Assembly: GCA_015478775.1 (NCBI GenBank)
Contig: JADMKP010000007.1
Coordinates: forward strand, 806,001-870,000
Reading direction: 5' to 3'
Length of the DNA stretch: 64,000 nucleotides
Source: Fermentimonas sp.
GTDB taxonomy: Bacteria > Bacteroidota > Bacteroidia > Bacteroidales > Dysgonomonadaceae
Made by a program: the position numbers and the translations under genes. Position 1 is the first letter of the stretch; the number at the start of each line of letters is the position of its first letter. The notes under the pieces are model-generated. The model had not been told where the DNA came from and did not search any database. It saw only the letters and a program-made list of their open reading frames with translations. Positions 9,567 to 18,625 of the stretch are shown in pieces.

Positions 9567-9962
9567 ATGGGCAAAAGAAAAAAACCTATTCAGTTTAACG
9601 ATAAGCGCCTCTACTACTCCATTCAGGAAGTGGCAGATCATTTTGCAGTGAATGTATCATTGCTCCGTTTTTGGGAGAAGGAGTTCGAAAATATTAGGCC
9701 TAAGAAGACTGCAGGTGGCACACGTCAGTTTACCCGTGAAGATATTCTACAGGTAGAAGTTGTTTATCATCTCGTAAAGGAGAAGGGCATGACTCTTGAT
9801 GGTGCTCGCCAAACACTTAAAACAAAGAAAGATGATGAAACAAAACGAGTGGAAGCTATTGCAAGGCTAACGGAGATAAAAAAAGAACTACTACTACTTG
9901 AGGAGCAGTTCGATATACTGCATGAACAGCACAAATATTCATCCACTGAAACCGAAGAGTAA
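9567..9962 (+). CDS. MerR-family transcriptional regulator
   Basis: 131 residues. The winged helix-turn-helix at residues 13-80 shows YSIQEVADHFAVNVSLLRFWEKEFENIRPKKT and TRQFTREDILQVEVV, typical of the MerR family. The C-terminal part is a leucine/glutamate-rich coiled coil (LTEIKKELLLLEEQFDILHEQ) for dimerization. There is no Cys-rich metal-binding loop or ligand domain, so the effector is unknown. The stop codon overlaps the start of the NamZ-like gene by one base, so the two are translationally coupled. Such short MerR proteins are widespread in Bacteroidota. Confidence 0.9.
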   Translation: MGKRKKPIQFNDKRLYYSIQEVADHFAVNVSLLRFWEKEFENIRPKKTAGGTRQFTREDILQVEVVYHLVKEKGMTLDGARQTLKTKKDDETKRVEAIARLTEIKKELLLLEEQFDILHEQHKYSSTETEE

Positions 9963-11212
9963 TGAGAAAACTAATCACGCTTTTAATAGCTCTATCTTCA
10001 CTGTTATCTTGCGTACAGGGAGCGAATCGTAACAACAGATCAGGCGAAGTACAATCAATTGATGAATCTCAAAACACTGCCCAGAACACCGCCCATAACA
10101 GCATCCATAAAAGCATTAAAATGGGTGCCGAAATCACCAATGCCTATTTTCCTTTAATAGAAGGTAAGCGTGTTGCTGTAATGACAAATCAAACAGGCAT
10201 TGTTGGTGATGAACACCTTATAGATATGCTCGTTAGAGAAGGTAAGAATGTAGTGGGAATTTTTTCGCCCGAGCATGGATTCAGAGGTACAGCCGATGCA
10301 GGCGAGCATGTTGATAGCTCAATAGATGAAAAAACAGGTATCCCTATTTGGTCGTTGTATGGTAGTGGAAGCGGAAAACCTAATGCCGCCAAAATGAAGG
10401 AGTTTGATGTTCTCTTATTCGATTTACAGGATGTGGGACTCAGGTTCTATACATATTATGCAAGTATGGCACGCCTTATGGATGCTTGTGCCGAGCATGG
10501 CAAGAAGATGATTGTTTTAGACCGCCCTAATCCCAATGGTATGTATGTAGACGGACCAATACTCGACATGAAGCACAAATCGGGTGTAGGCTGGCTCCCT
10601 ATCCCTGTTGTGCACGGCATGACACTTGGCGAACTTGCTCTTATGATTAATGGCGAAAAATGGCTGCCTGAAGGTAGGGTATGCGACCTTACAGTTGTTT
10701 CGTGCGAGAACTATACTCATCAAACCCTTTATGATCTCCCAATTGCTCCTTCACCTAACCTGCCTAATATTCATTCAATATACCTCTACCCTTCAACTTG
10801 TCTTTTTGAAGGAACAGTTATGAGCCTGGGAAGAGGAACATCTTTTCCATTTGAAGTTTATGGCCACCCCGATTATAAAAACTCCGATTTCTCTTTCACG
10901 CCTCGTAGTGTTTCGGGTGCAAAAAACCCACCTCTTTTAAATAAGAAATGTTTTGGTGTAGATTTGCGTAATATTCCCAATGATGAGATAATTAATAACG
11001 GATTTGATATATCTTATGTTATCGATGCTTATAATAATCTTAACATAGGCAATAAGTTCTTCACCTCATTCTTCGAGAAACTTGTAGGTGTTGATTATAT
11101 CCGCATGGATATCATAGCAGGAAAATCTGCCAATGAGATTAAAGCTAAATGGGCTAACGATGTGGAAAGATTTAAGGTGCAGAGAAAACCATATTTGTTA
11201 TACCAAGAATAA
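9962..11212 (+). CDS. DUF1343 / NamZ-like exo-beta-N-acetylmuramidase lipoprotein (GH171)
   Basis: 416 residues with a lipoprotein signal (LITLLIALSSLLSC, Cys17) followed by a low-complexity Asn/His/Ser linker up to about residue 55. The rest is a DUF1343 domain: GKRVAVMTNQTGIVGDEHLIDML, IFSPEHGFRG, VLLFDLQDVGLRFYTYYASM, VLDRPNPNGM and GTSFPFEVYGHP. Characterised DUF1343 proteins (NamZ, GH171) release MurNAc from the non-reducing end of peptidoglycan fragments, so a role in wall recycling at the outer membrane or periplasm is likely. It is translated coupled to the MerR gene. The assignment to the family is firm; activity is inferred. Confidence 0.9.
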   Translation: MRKLITLLIALSSLLSCVQGANRNNRSGEVQSIDESQNTAQNTAHNSIHKSIKMGAEITNAYFPLIEGKRVAVMTNQTGIVGDEHLIDMLVREGKNVVGIFSPEHGFRGTADAGEHVDSSIDEKTGIPIWSLYGSGSGKPNAAKMKEFDVLLFDLQDVGLRFYTYYASMARLMDACAEHGKKMIVLDRPNPNGMYVDGPILDMKHKSGVGWLPIPVVHGMTLGELALMINGEKWLPEGRVCDLTVVSCENYTHQTLYDLPIAPSPNLPNIHSIYLYPSTCLFEGTVMSLGRGTSFPFEVYGHPDYKNSDFSFTPRSVSGAKNPPLLNKKCFGVDLRNIPNDEIINNGFDISYVIDAYNNLNIGNKFFTSFFEKLVGVDYIRMDIIAGKSANEIKAKWANDVERFKVQRKPYLLYQE

Positions 11213-11371
11213 ACAAACTCATATTGTTTGCACTGATTCTAAACCCAATTAAGTTCGTCCTTTACTCGGATCCTCCTCGAAAATTTCTATGAGAATCCAG
11301 GTAAAGTCCTAGCAATCTCAATCCTCTTATAGTTGAAGACCATCTTAACTTTATATACCAAATAGTTTTTG

Positions 11372-11379
11372 TATTTTTG
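11372..11379 (+). promoter_or_regulatory. Promoter -7 element of valS
   Basis: TATTTTTG matches TAnnTTTG; a TTT at 11350-11352, 19 bases upstream, is a weak -33 element. The implied start near 11386 leaves a leader of about 50 bases. No T-box-like structure was seen in the leader. Confidence 0.55.
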
Positions 11380-11436
11380 CACCTTGTTATTGATTAAGAG
11401 AAAGTTGTTCTCTAAGCTAAGAATAGTTATAATTAT

Positions 11437-14070
11437 ATGGAAATTGCAAGCAAATATAATCCTGCAGAAGTAGAGGATAAGTGGTATAAGTATTGGATGG
11501 ACAACAACTTGTTTCATTCCGAACCTGATGAACGTGAACCTTACACTATAGTTATTCCTCCACCCAATGTTACTGGTGTTTTGCATATGGGTCATATGCT
11601 AAATAATACTATTCAGGATGTTTTAGTAAGGCGTGCAAGAATGCAAGGCAAGAATGCTTGCTGGGTGCCGGGAACAGACCATGCGTCTATTGCTACAGAG
11701 GCTAAAGTGGTTAATAGGCTTGCATCGCAAGGAATAAAGAAGAACGATCTTTCGAGGGAAGAGTTTCTTGAACATGCGTGGGAATGGACTCATGAGCATG
11801 GTGGTATAATTTTGGAGCAGTTGAAGAAATTAGGTGCTTCATGCGACTGGGAACGAACAGCCTTTACAATGGATGAGGTTCGCTCTGAGAGCGTATTAAA
11901 AGTGTTTTGTGATCTTTACGAAAAAGGATTAATCTATCGTGGGGTTCGCATGGTAAATTGGGACCCAAAAGCTCTTACTGCGCTTTCTGATGAAGAGGTT
12001 ATACATAAGGAGGTTAATGGTAAACTCTATTACTTAAGATATAAAATTGAGGGCGACCCAGACCGCAAATATGCTGTGGTTGCCACAACTCGCCCCGAAA
12101 CCATAATGGGTGATACGGCTATGTGTATTAACCCAAACGACCCAAAGAATGCTCACTTAAAGGGCAAGAAAGTAATTGTTCCACTTGTTAACAGGGTAAT
12201 TCCTGTTATTGAGGACGATTATGTAGATGTTGAGTTTGGAACAGGCTGCCTTAAGGTTACTCCTGCTCATGATGTTAACGACTATATGCTGGGTGAGAAA
12301 TATAATCTGCCTTCTATCGATATATTTAACCCTGACGGTACTCTTAATGAGAACGGTATACAGTATACGGGTATGGATAGATTTGTAGTTCGTAAGCAGA
12401 TTGAGAAGGATCTGATTGAAGCAGATCTAATGGAGAAGTCTGAGCCATACACAAATAAGGTTGGTTACTCTGAACGTACAGATGAGGCTATTGAGCCTAA
12501 ACTGTCTATGCAGTGGTTTCTAAATATGGAGAATCTGGCTAAACCTGCAGCTGACGCAGTTGAAGATGACACAATTAAGTTTTATCCCGAGAAATACAAG
12601 AACACCTATCGTCACTGGATGGAAAACATTAAGGATTGGTGTATAAGTAGGCAACTTTGGTGGGGTCACCAGATTCCGGCGTATTTCCTGCCTAAAGGGG
12701 GATATGTTGTTGCTTTAAGCAAAGAAGATGCGCTGGAGAAGGCAAAACAGCAGGTTGATTATGAAATCTCTATTGACGACCTTAAGCAGGATGAAGATGT
12801 ATTGGATACATGGTTTTCATCGTGGTTATGGCCTATATCTGTGTTTGATGGTATTAATAATCCTGATAACAAGGATGTAAACTATTACTATCCAACGAGC
12901 GACTTGGTAACTGGTCCGGATATCATCTTTTTCTGGGTGGCCAGGATGATTATGTCGGGTTATGAGTATAGACAAGAGCCTTGTTTCAATAATGTTTATT
13001 TTACAGGAATTGTTAGAGATAAGCAGGGAAGAAAGATGTCTAAGCAGTTGGGCAACTCACCCGATCCTATTGAACTGATGAAAAAGTATGGTGCAGATGG
13101 TGTGCGCATGGGTATGCTTTTATCTTCTGCTGCGGGAAACGACTTGCTATTTGATGAAACTCTTTGTGAACAGGGCAGAAATTTCAACAATAAGATATGG
13201 AATGCATTCAGATTAATGAAGGGCTGGGAAACTAACAACGCTATTCCACAACCGGAAGCATCAAAAATTGCAATTGAGTGGTTCCGTAATAAGCTAGCGG
13301 AAACCATTACTGAGTTGGATGATTTGTTTTCTAAATATCGACTTTCAGAGGCTTTGATGTTGCTTTATAAATTATTCTGGGATGAGTTTTCATCGTGGTA
13401 CCTAGAGATTGTGAAGCCTGCATATCAGAAACCAATTGACAGTGCTACTTACAAGGCAACTTTAGGCTTCTTTGATGATTTGTTGCGATTATTGCATCCT
13501 TTTATGCCATTTATTACTGAAGAATTATGGCAAGCTCTATATAAGAGAGAGGAGAATGAAAGTATTATGGTTGCACTTCAACCTGCAGGAGAGAAGCTAT
13601 TAGATTCTCATCTTCTTAAAGATATTGAACAGGTGAAGCACATAATTTCTGGAATTAGAACTATAAGACTAGATAAAAATATACCAAACAAAGAGGAGTT
13701 GGTTCTTGAAATTGTTGGAGAATATAATAATAGCTTCAGCAGTGTTATTGCTAAAATGTGTAACTTGTCGGCTATCACTATTGTTAGTGAAAAACAGTCT
13801 GGTGCAGCCGGATTTTTAGTTGGTACAACTGAATTTACAATCCCCCTACAGGAGAACATTGATATTGAGTCTGAATTGATTAAGCTTGAAACTGAACTTA
13901 AATACACAGAAGGGTTTTTAAATTCGGTTTTGAAGAAATTAAGTAACGAGCGTTTTGTGCAGAATGCTAAGCCTGAAATTGTTGAAATTGAAAGAAACAA
14001 ACAAGCTGATGCAGAAAGCAAAATTGCTCTACTTAAAGAAAATATAGCTTCACTTAATAAAGAAAAATAG
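11437..14070 (+). CDS. valS: Valyl-tRNA synthetase
   Basis: 877 residues. Class I synthetase: the HIGH motif is HMGH (50-53) within [13 protein letters not shown], and the KMSKS motif is KMSKQ (533-537). The inserted editing domain is recognisable between about 190 and 340 ([21 protein letters not shown]). The anticodon-binding helices follow and the protein ends in the valine-specific C-terminal coiled coil (IELETELKY, LNKEK). It charges tRNA-Val in the cytoplasm. Full length and single copy in the window. Confidence 0.98.
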   Translation: MEIASKYNPAEVEDKWYKYWMDNNLFHSEPDEREPYTIVIPPPNVTGVLHMGHMLNNTIQDVLVRRARMQGKNACWVPGTDHASIATEAKVVNRLASQGIKKNDLSREEFLEHAWEWTHEHGGIILEQLKKLGASCDWERTAFTMDEVRSESVLKVFCDLYEKGLIYRGVRMVNWDPKALTALSDEEVIHKEVNGKLYYLRYKIEGDPDRKYAVVATTRPETIMGDTAMCINPNDPKNAHLKGKKVIVPLVNRVIPVIEDDYVDVEFGTGCLKVTPAHDVNDYMLGEKYNLPSIDIFNPDGTLNENGIQYTGMDRFVVRKQIEKDLIEADLMEKSEPYTNKVGYSERTDEAIEPKLSMQWFLNMENLAKPAADAVEDDTIKFYPEKYKNTYRHWMENIKDWCISRQLWWGHQIPAYFLPKGGYVVALSKEDALEKAKQQVDYEISIDDLKQDEDVLDTWFSSWLWPISVFDGINNPDNKDVNYYYPTSDLVTGPDIIFFWVARMIMSGYEYRQEPCFNNVYFTGIVRDKQGRKMSKQLGNSPDPIELMKKYGADGVRMGMLLSSAAGNDLLFDETLCEQGRNFNNKIWNAFRLMKGWETNNAIPQPEASKIAIEWFRNKLAETITELDDLFSKYRLSEALMLLYKLFWDEFSSWYLEIVKPAYQKPIDSATYKATLGFFDDLLRLLHPFMPFITEELWQALYKREENESIMVALQPAGEKLLDSHLLKDIEQVKHIISGIRTIRLDKNIPNKEELVLEIVGEYNNSFSSVIAKMCNLSAITIVSEKQSGAAGFLVGTTEFTIPLQENIDIESELIKLETELKYTEGFLNSVLKKLSNERFVQNAKPEIVEIERNKQADAESKIALLKENIASLNKEK

Positions 14071-14102
14071 CAAATCAATATATGAAATAATTTAACCCTC
14101 TT

Positions 14103-14975
14103 ATGCTTACAAATTTAATACCAACGATATCACAAAAGATTGAAGAAGAAATTGTGTCTACCAAACCTTTATCGGGAGGCTCAATTTCTTCTGCATACTT
14201 AATTAAAACTGCCAAATCGAAATACTTTCTGAAAGTAAACAGTGCGTCAAATGCTTTGAAAATGTTCCACGAGGAACAAAGAGGCTTGAATGCTATTGAA
14301 TCTACCAAAACTATAGCTGTGCCACATGTATATTTTGTTGATATACACAACCAGAATGCATTTATTGTGATGGATTATATTGAGAGTAAACGCCCATCGC
14401 CTTCCGATTATAAAAGACTTGGAAATGAGCTGGCAAAATTGCATAAGGTCAGTTTCAATGAATTTGGATTCTCTTCTGATAATTTTATTGGTAGTTTACC
14501 ACAAAGCAATAAGAAGCATGATAGTTGGAGCGATTTTTATTGGAACGAAAGAATTTATCCTCAAATGCAACTTGCACTTAATGCTGGGTTGTTAAGCGTT
14601 GAAGAAGTGCCAAATGAAGATCAATTTATAAGCCTGTTTAACTCATTTATTGATGAATTTATACCTTCGCTACTGCATGGCGACCTTTGGGGTGGTAATT
14701 ATCTTATATCTGAGGATGGAACGCCATTTCTTATAGACCCTGCAATTTATATTGGGCATAACATGGTTGACATAGCTATGAGTCAATTATTTGGAAGCTT
14801 CGGTCCTGAATTTTATGACTCGTATCACAAAATAATAGATAGACCAAAATACTATAATGAACTTATTAATTTATATCAACTTTATTATCTATTAGTCCAT
14901 CTAAACCTATTTGGGAAGGGTTATTATTCTGGAGTATCCGCTATATTGAGTAGATATTTTCAGAATTCTAAATAA
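14103..14975 (+). CDS. Fructosamine/ketosamine-3-kinase family protein
   Basis: 290 residues. It has the APH-like kinase fold of the fructosamine kinase family: an N-terminal lobe with LSGGSISSAYLIKT and a KYFLKVN lysine region, then the catalytic loop LLHGDLWGGNYL (about 195-206) and the metal-binding FLIDPAIYIGHNMVDIAM. Members phosphorylate fructosamines or ribulosamines on proteins and small molecules, initiating deglycation. It starts 32 bases after valS and may be co-transcribed. Its last 16 bases overlap the convergent helix-hairpin-helix gene. A parS-like sequence lies inside the gene at 14263-14278. Confidence 0.9.
   Translation: MLTNLIPTISQKIEEEIVSTKPLSGGSISSAYLIKTAKSKYFLKVNSASNALKMFHEEQRGLNAIESTKTIAVPHVYFVDIHNQNAFIVMDYIESKRPSPSDYKRLGNELAKLHKVSFNEFGFSSDNFIGSLPQSNKKHDSWSDFYWNERIYPQMQLALNAGLLSVEEVPNEDQFISLFNSFIDEFIPSLLHGDLWGGNYLISEDGTPFLIDPAIYIGHNMVDIAMSQLFGSFGPEFYDSYHKIIDRPKYYNELINLYQLYYLLVHLNLFGKGYYSGVSAILSRYFQNSK
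14263..14278. other. parS-like imperfect palindrome
   Basis: The 16 bases TGTTCCACGAGGAACA differ by one central base from the core of the perfect palindrome at 20506-20523. It lies within the fructosamine kinase coding sequence (codons for FHEEQ), so it may be coincidence or a second, weaker ParB site. Confidence 0.3.
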
Positions 14976-15685
14976 GGTTGGAGTCGTGAAATATCATCTT
15001 TTGTGAATTCATCCAGCATAGACAATTCGTTTGTAGAAGATATATTGCCTTTTTTGTCTCTTAAATTTATTATTGCCTGTACTTGACCATAATTAAGATA
15101 TGGATGACGAAAAAGTTGATTAAATTCAAGTTCGTTGACTTTTATTTTAGTAAAGTTGGGGTCTTCCGTGATATATGGAGAAATACGTGAATACATTTCT
15201 GAGTCGATACCATAAACTTCAAGTAGTTGATTTTTGTTTATGAATCCACCTAACAGTGTTCTATATTTCACTATTCTTGTAGAATAAGAGCTCCCAATAC
15301 CAGGTATCTTTTTCCACTCAGTAGTGTCGGATGAATTAAGAGATATCGTTTCTCCAGGAGAAAGCTTTTCTATTCTTACATAATTATTATTAGTAAATCT
15401 TCTTTGATTTTCAACATTAGCATTAGTTGAAGGTTTGTTTACTGAAGAAGCACTATCTGGTCTTTGTTGTGAGTTAACGTAATTTCCTGAATGAGTAGTT
15501 CTCCGTTGAGCAGTTATTGACTTAAATTCATTTATTATAGAATCGTTATGCCGAAGTACAATTTCAGAAGAGTTGACACTGTAATTAAATGCATTAAAAA
15601 ATAAAGTTATCACGATTAATATTAAAAGGAGAGTTACAGCAACTTTTGATTCTCTTTGTAAATAAAAAAACTCTTTCCAGTTCAT
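14960..15685 (-). CDS. Membrane-anchored helix-hairpin-helix (ComEA-like) protein
   Basis: 241 residues. An N-terminal membrane segment (KVAVTLLLILIVITLFFNAF, about 15-34) is followed by a Ser/Asn-rich linker to about residue 105 and then HhH repeats: WKKIPGIGSSYSTRIVKYR, LLEVYGIDSEMYSRI, and a later half-motif around NYGQVQAIINLR. HhH domains bind DNA non-specifically; ComEA-type proteins take part in DNA uptake, but many Bacteroidota carry such proteins without a proven competence role. Transcription is convergent with the kinase gene, with a 16-base overlap of coding ends. Confidence 0.85.
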   Translation of the reverse strand: MNWKEFFYLQRESKVAVTLLLILIVITLFFNAFNYSVNSSEIVLRHNDSIINEFKSITAQRRTTHSGNYVNSQQRPDSASSVNKPSTNANVENQRRFTNNNYVRIEKLSPGETISLNSSDTTEWKKIPGIGSSYSTRIVKYRTLLGGFINKNQLLEVYGIDSEMYSRISPYITEDPNFTKIKVNELEFNQLFRHPYLNYGQVQAIINLRDKKGNISSTNELSMLDEFTKDDISRLQPYLEF

Positions 15686-15803
15686 TGCAAAAACATAAAT
15701 TTAATGTTAAAAATTAGTCTTGTATTTCATAAATTAGAACGATAAATCTTAAAGTTAGTACTTTTATACTCACATTCTCAAGTTTCATCAATAATTTCTT
15801 TTG

Positions 15804-15811
15804 TATCTTTG
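15804..15811 (+). promoter_or_regulatory. Promoter -7 element of the spmAB-like gene
   Basis: TATCTTTG matches TAnnTTTG about 30 bases before the ATG at 15842; the -33 region has only TTT at 15783-15785. Confidence 0.5.
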
Positions 15812-15841
15812 AAATACTTTATCATTTAGACAGAACACTGC

Positions 15842-17074
15842 ATGGTACTAAATTATATCTGGATAGCTTTTTTTCTTATTGCTTTTATAGTAGCTCTGGT
15901 AAAGCTTATTTTTTTAGGCGATGTAAATGTATTTACGGACATCATGAACTCTACCTACGATACTGCCAGAACTGGATTTGAAATTTCTCTGGGTCTAACT
16001 GGTATCTTATCGCTTTGGTTAGGTGTAATGAAAATTGGTGAAAGAGGTGGAATGATTGAGCTTTTCTCTAAGGCTGTAGCTCCCCTATTTTCTAAGTTAT
16101 TTCCAGATATACCAAAAAACCATCCTGCATCGGGGTCGATGCTTATGAATATTTCTGCAAATATGCTAGGTTTAGATAATGCAGCAACTCCGTTTGGATT
16201 AAAAGCCATGCAAGAGTTGCAAGAAATTAATACTACCAAAGACAGAGCCTCTGATCCTATGATAATGTTTCTTGTCCTTAATGCATCGGGACTCACTCTA
16301 ATACCGGTAACAATTATGGTTTACCGTGCACAGATGGGTGCAGCCAATCCAGCAGATGTATTTATTCCAATAATGATTACGACATTTGCAGCTACTCTTG
16401 TGGGAATAGTGGCAGTGTGTTTAAAGCAGAGAATAAATATATTATGCAAAGAGATTCTGGGGTTTTTGCTGGCTATGATTACCATAATTTCGGGTACTGT
16501 TTTTATTTTTCAGTCTATGCCACAAGAAAAGATAAATGTTGTTTCTAGTCTTGCAGCAAATATTATCCTCTTATCTATTATTGTAATATTTATTGTAAAA
16601 GGTATGAGGCGCAAAATAAATATATTCGATGCATTTATAGATGGCGCAAAAGACGGTTTTAAGACTGCTGTAACCATTATCCCATACCTGATAGCAATAC
16701 TTGTGGGCATTGGCGTATTTCGTGCGTCAGGAGCCATGGATTTTCTTATGGAGGGCGTTAGAAGTTTAGTGGCACTTTCCGGAACAGACACCCGCTGGGT
16801 TGATGGAATTCCAACAGCTCTTATGAAACCATTGAGTGGAAGTGGAGCAAGGGGCATGATGATTGATGCAATGCAAACATTTGGTGCTGATTCATTCGCG
16901 GGAAGATTATCTAGCGTTTTACAGGGAGCTACTGATACAACTTTCTATATTGTGGCTGTTTACTATGGTGCAGTGAACATTAAAAATTCTCGCTACACCG
17001 TTCCCTATGCGCTTTTGGCTGATTTAGCAGGTATAATTGCTGCTGTATTTGTGGCCTACCTCTTTTTTGGATAG
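15842..17074 (+). CDS. Fused SpmA-SpmB nucleoside-recognition (Gate domain) membrane protein
   Basis: 410 residues, strongly hydrophobic. The N-terminal half carries the SpmA-like segment LGLTGILSLWLGVMKIGERGG and NISANMLGLDNAATPFGLKAMQELQ; the C-terminal half has the SpmB-like segments AVTIIPYLIAILVGIGVFRASGAMDFL and LMKPLSGSGARGMMIDAM. In Bacillus these are two proteins involved in spore-core dehydration; in Bacteroidota the fused form is common, although the hosts do not form spores, so the role is presumably transport of an unknown small molecule. It precedes ybeY by 40 bases. Confidence 0.88.
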   Translation: MVLNYIWIAFFLIAFIVALVKLIFLGDVNVFTDIMNSTYDTARTGFEISLGLTGILSLWLGVMKIGERGGMIELFSKAVAPLFSKLFPDIPKNHPASGSMLMNISANMLGLDNAATPFGLKAMQELQEINTTKDRASDPMIMFLVLNASGLTLIPVTIMVYRAQMGAANPADVFIPIMITTFAATLVGIVAVCLKQRINILCKEILGFLLAMITIISGTVFIFQSMPQEKINVVSSLAANIILLSIIVIFIVKGMRRKINIFDAFIDGAKDGFKTAVTIIPYLIAILVGIGVFRASGAMDFLMEGVRSLVALSGTDTRWVDGIPTALMKPLSGSGARGMMIDAMQTFGADSFAGRLSSVLQGATDTTFYIVAVYYGAVNIKNSRYTVPYALLADLAGIIAAVFVAYLFFG

Positions 17075-17114
17075 TAAATAATGGATTCTCCAAGTTAATA
17101 AAAGTAAAATAAAT

Positions 17115-17540
17115 ATGGCTATAAGTTTTGATTCAGAAAATATTGATTTCCCAGATATTAAGAAAAGGGAAACTTCTGCATGGATAAAAAAAACAGCAGA
17201 CAGATACAATAAAAAAATTGGTGACGTTGCTTACAATTTTTGTAATGATGAAAAAATATTAGAGATAAACAGAAAGTATTTGGATCATGATTTTTATACA
17301 GATATAATTTCGTTTGACTATAGCGAAGGTGATATTATATCGGGAGATATATTTATAAGCTTAGATACTGTAAGATCAAATTCACAAAAGTATAACACTG
17401 ATTATAAAGAAGAATTGTATAGAGTAATTATACATGGTGTGTTGCATCTGTGTGGGCTAGACGATAAATTGGAGGAGGATGCTATTCGTATGAGAGAAGC
17501 TGAAAATAGTGCTTTGAAACAACTATATAGTAATGAGTAA
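17115..17540 (+). CDS. ybeY: Endoribonuclease YbeY (rRNA maturation)
   Basis: 141 residues. YbeY processes the 3' end of 16S rRNA and acts in ribosome quality control in the cytoplasm. The sequence has TDIISFDY (the family's TDVLSF motif, about 62-69) and the metal motif HGVLHLCGLDD. The canonical motif is HGxLHLxGxDH, so His107 and His111 are kept but the third zinc ligand position is Asp117 rather than His. The GxxDK form appears common in Bacteroidota members, so this need not mean loss of function. It lies in the conserved neighbourhood just upstream of mnmG, with one gene inserted between. Confidence 0.9.
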   Translation: MAISFDSENIDFPDIKKRETSAWIKKTADRYNKKIGDVAYNFCNDEKILEINRKYLDHDFYTDIISFDYSEGDIISGDIFISLDTVRSNSQKYNTDYKEELYRVIIHGVLHLCGLDDKLEEDAIRMREAENSALKQLYSNE

Positions 17541-17571
17541 TTTACATTTGTAAACTGATAATATACAAGTT

Positions 17572-18522
17572 ATGCTAACTCCTTTTTCTTTTATGTTTTA
17601 CAATACTGAGAATTTCTACGATACTGTTGATGATCCATTAACCTTAGATGACGATTATACACCTGAAGGGTTTAGAGAATGGACCGTAGAACGGTTTGAC
17701 AATAAAGTAATGAAACTTACTAAAGTGATTAAAGATATTGTTAAACCGGAATTGCCAGACGTAATTGGCTTGGCAGAGATAGAAAATAAATCTGTAATGA
17801 TGAGCATTATTGATGACCTTCGCCAGAATGGAATGAAACACTACAGTTTTATACACTATGATAGTCCCGACGAAAGAGGATCTGACGTTGCATTGATCTA
17901 TAATAAGGAAGCTTTTACTATATTAAACTCGGCGCCTATATTAGTACGGTTGCCCGGTATTGAAGATCGTACACGAGATATTCTGTATGTTAAGGGTGAA
18001 ACAAAAACTGGAGAGGTGATTCATCTTTTTGTTACACATTTCCCATCAAGAGGTGAAGGCACAGAAAGATCAGAGAGAAGACGATATTTTGTAGCGAGCG
18101 AATTAAGGCATGAAGTTTATAAAATATTAAGTGAAAATCCTTCTCAAAATATTGTTATAATGGGCGACTTCAATGATACACCTGACGATAATAGTATTGA
18201 CGAGGTATTGGGTGCAAAGAAAAAATTTGATAAGATAGAGCCATTAAAACTATACAATTTACTTTATCCAAGATATCAAAATGGTATCGGGACAACCTAC
18301 CATGAGGGGTGGTTGTTATTTGATCAATTTATAGTTTCCGGCCATATGCTTCTATCTGAAAAATTAAATTGCTTGCCTGAATATGCAGACGTATTTAACC
18401 CTAAATATTTATTGCATTATGACAGTAATAACCGTCCTAAGCCTAATAGAACTTACAGTGGTAAATATACAGGAGGTTATAGTGATCATTTACCCATTTA
18501 CATGCGTATATACCTGAGATAA
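17572..18522 (+). CDS. Endonuclease/exonuclease/phosphatase (EEP) family protein
   Basis: 316 residues without a signal peptide. EEP-fold motifs are present: the N-terminal YNTENFYDT (metal-binding Asn/Glu), DVIGLAEIENK (catalytic Glu), FVTHFPSR, the IVIMGDFNDTPDD motif (about 196-208) and the C-terminal YSDHLPIYM with the catalytic Asp-His pair. The fold covers DNases, sphingomyelinases and phosphodiesterases; the substrate is unknown. It is cytoplasmic as judged from the start used (17572); a second in-frame ATG at 17596 is possible. It lies between ybeY and mnmG. Confidence 0.85.
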   Translation: MLTPFSFMFYNTENFYDTVDDPLTLDDDYTPEGFREWTVERFDNKVMKLTKVIKDIVKPELPDVIGLAEIENKSVMMSIIDDLRQNGMKHYSFIHYDSPDERGSDVALIYNKEAFTILNSAPILVRLPGIEDRTRDILYVKGETKTGEVIHLFVTHFPSRGEGTERSERRRYFVASELRHEVYKILSENPSQNIVIMGDFNDTPDDNSIDEVLGAKKKFDKIEPLKLYNLLYPRYQNGIGTTYHEGWLLFDQFIVSGHMLLSEKLNCLPEYADVFNPKYLLHYDSNNRPKPNRTYSGKYTGGYSDHLPIYMRIYLR

Positions 18523-18586
18523 AGACGATTTCCGCATTCTTATTTGTAATTAACATCAACCTTAATTATAACATTTTCTTTTTTAG

Positions 18587-18594
18587 TATCTTTG
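18587..18594 (+). promoter_or_regulatory. Promoter -7 element of the mnmG operon
   Basis: TATCTTTG matches TAnnTTTG, 31 bases before the mnmG ATG; no clear -33 TTG. It would drive mnmG-apt-uvrC-dtd-mazG-deoC. Confidence 0.5.
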
Positions 18595-18613
18595 CGACTG
18601 ATTAACTGAGCGT

Positions 18614-18620
18614 AAGGAGA
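18614..18620 (+). promoter_or_regulatory. Strong Shine-Dalgarno of mnmG
   Basis: AAGGAGA five bases before the ATG at 18626. Most starts in this window lack such a purine-rich site, so it stands out and fixes the mnmG start. Confidence 0.7.
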
Positions 18621-18625
18621 TATAA

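Noticed and set aside
11213-11436. T-box or other riboswitch before valS
   Set aside because: No specifier stem or T-box-like conserved sequence was seen, and T-boxes are not expected in Bacteroidota.
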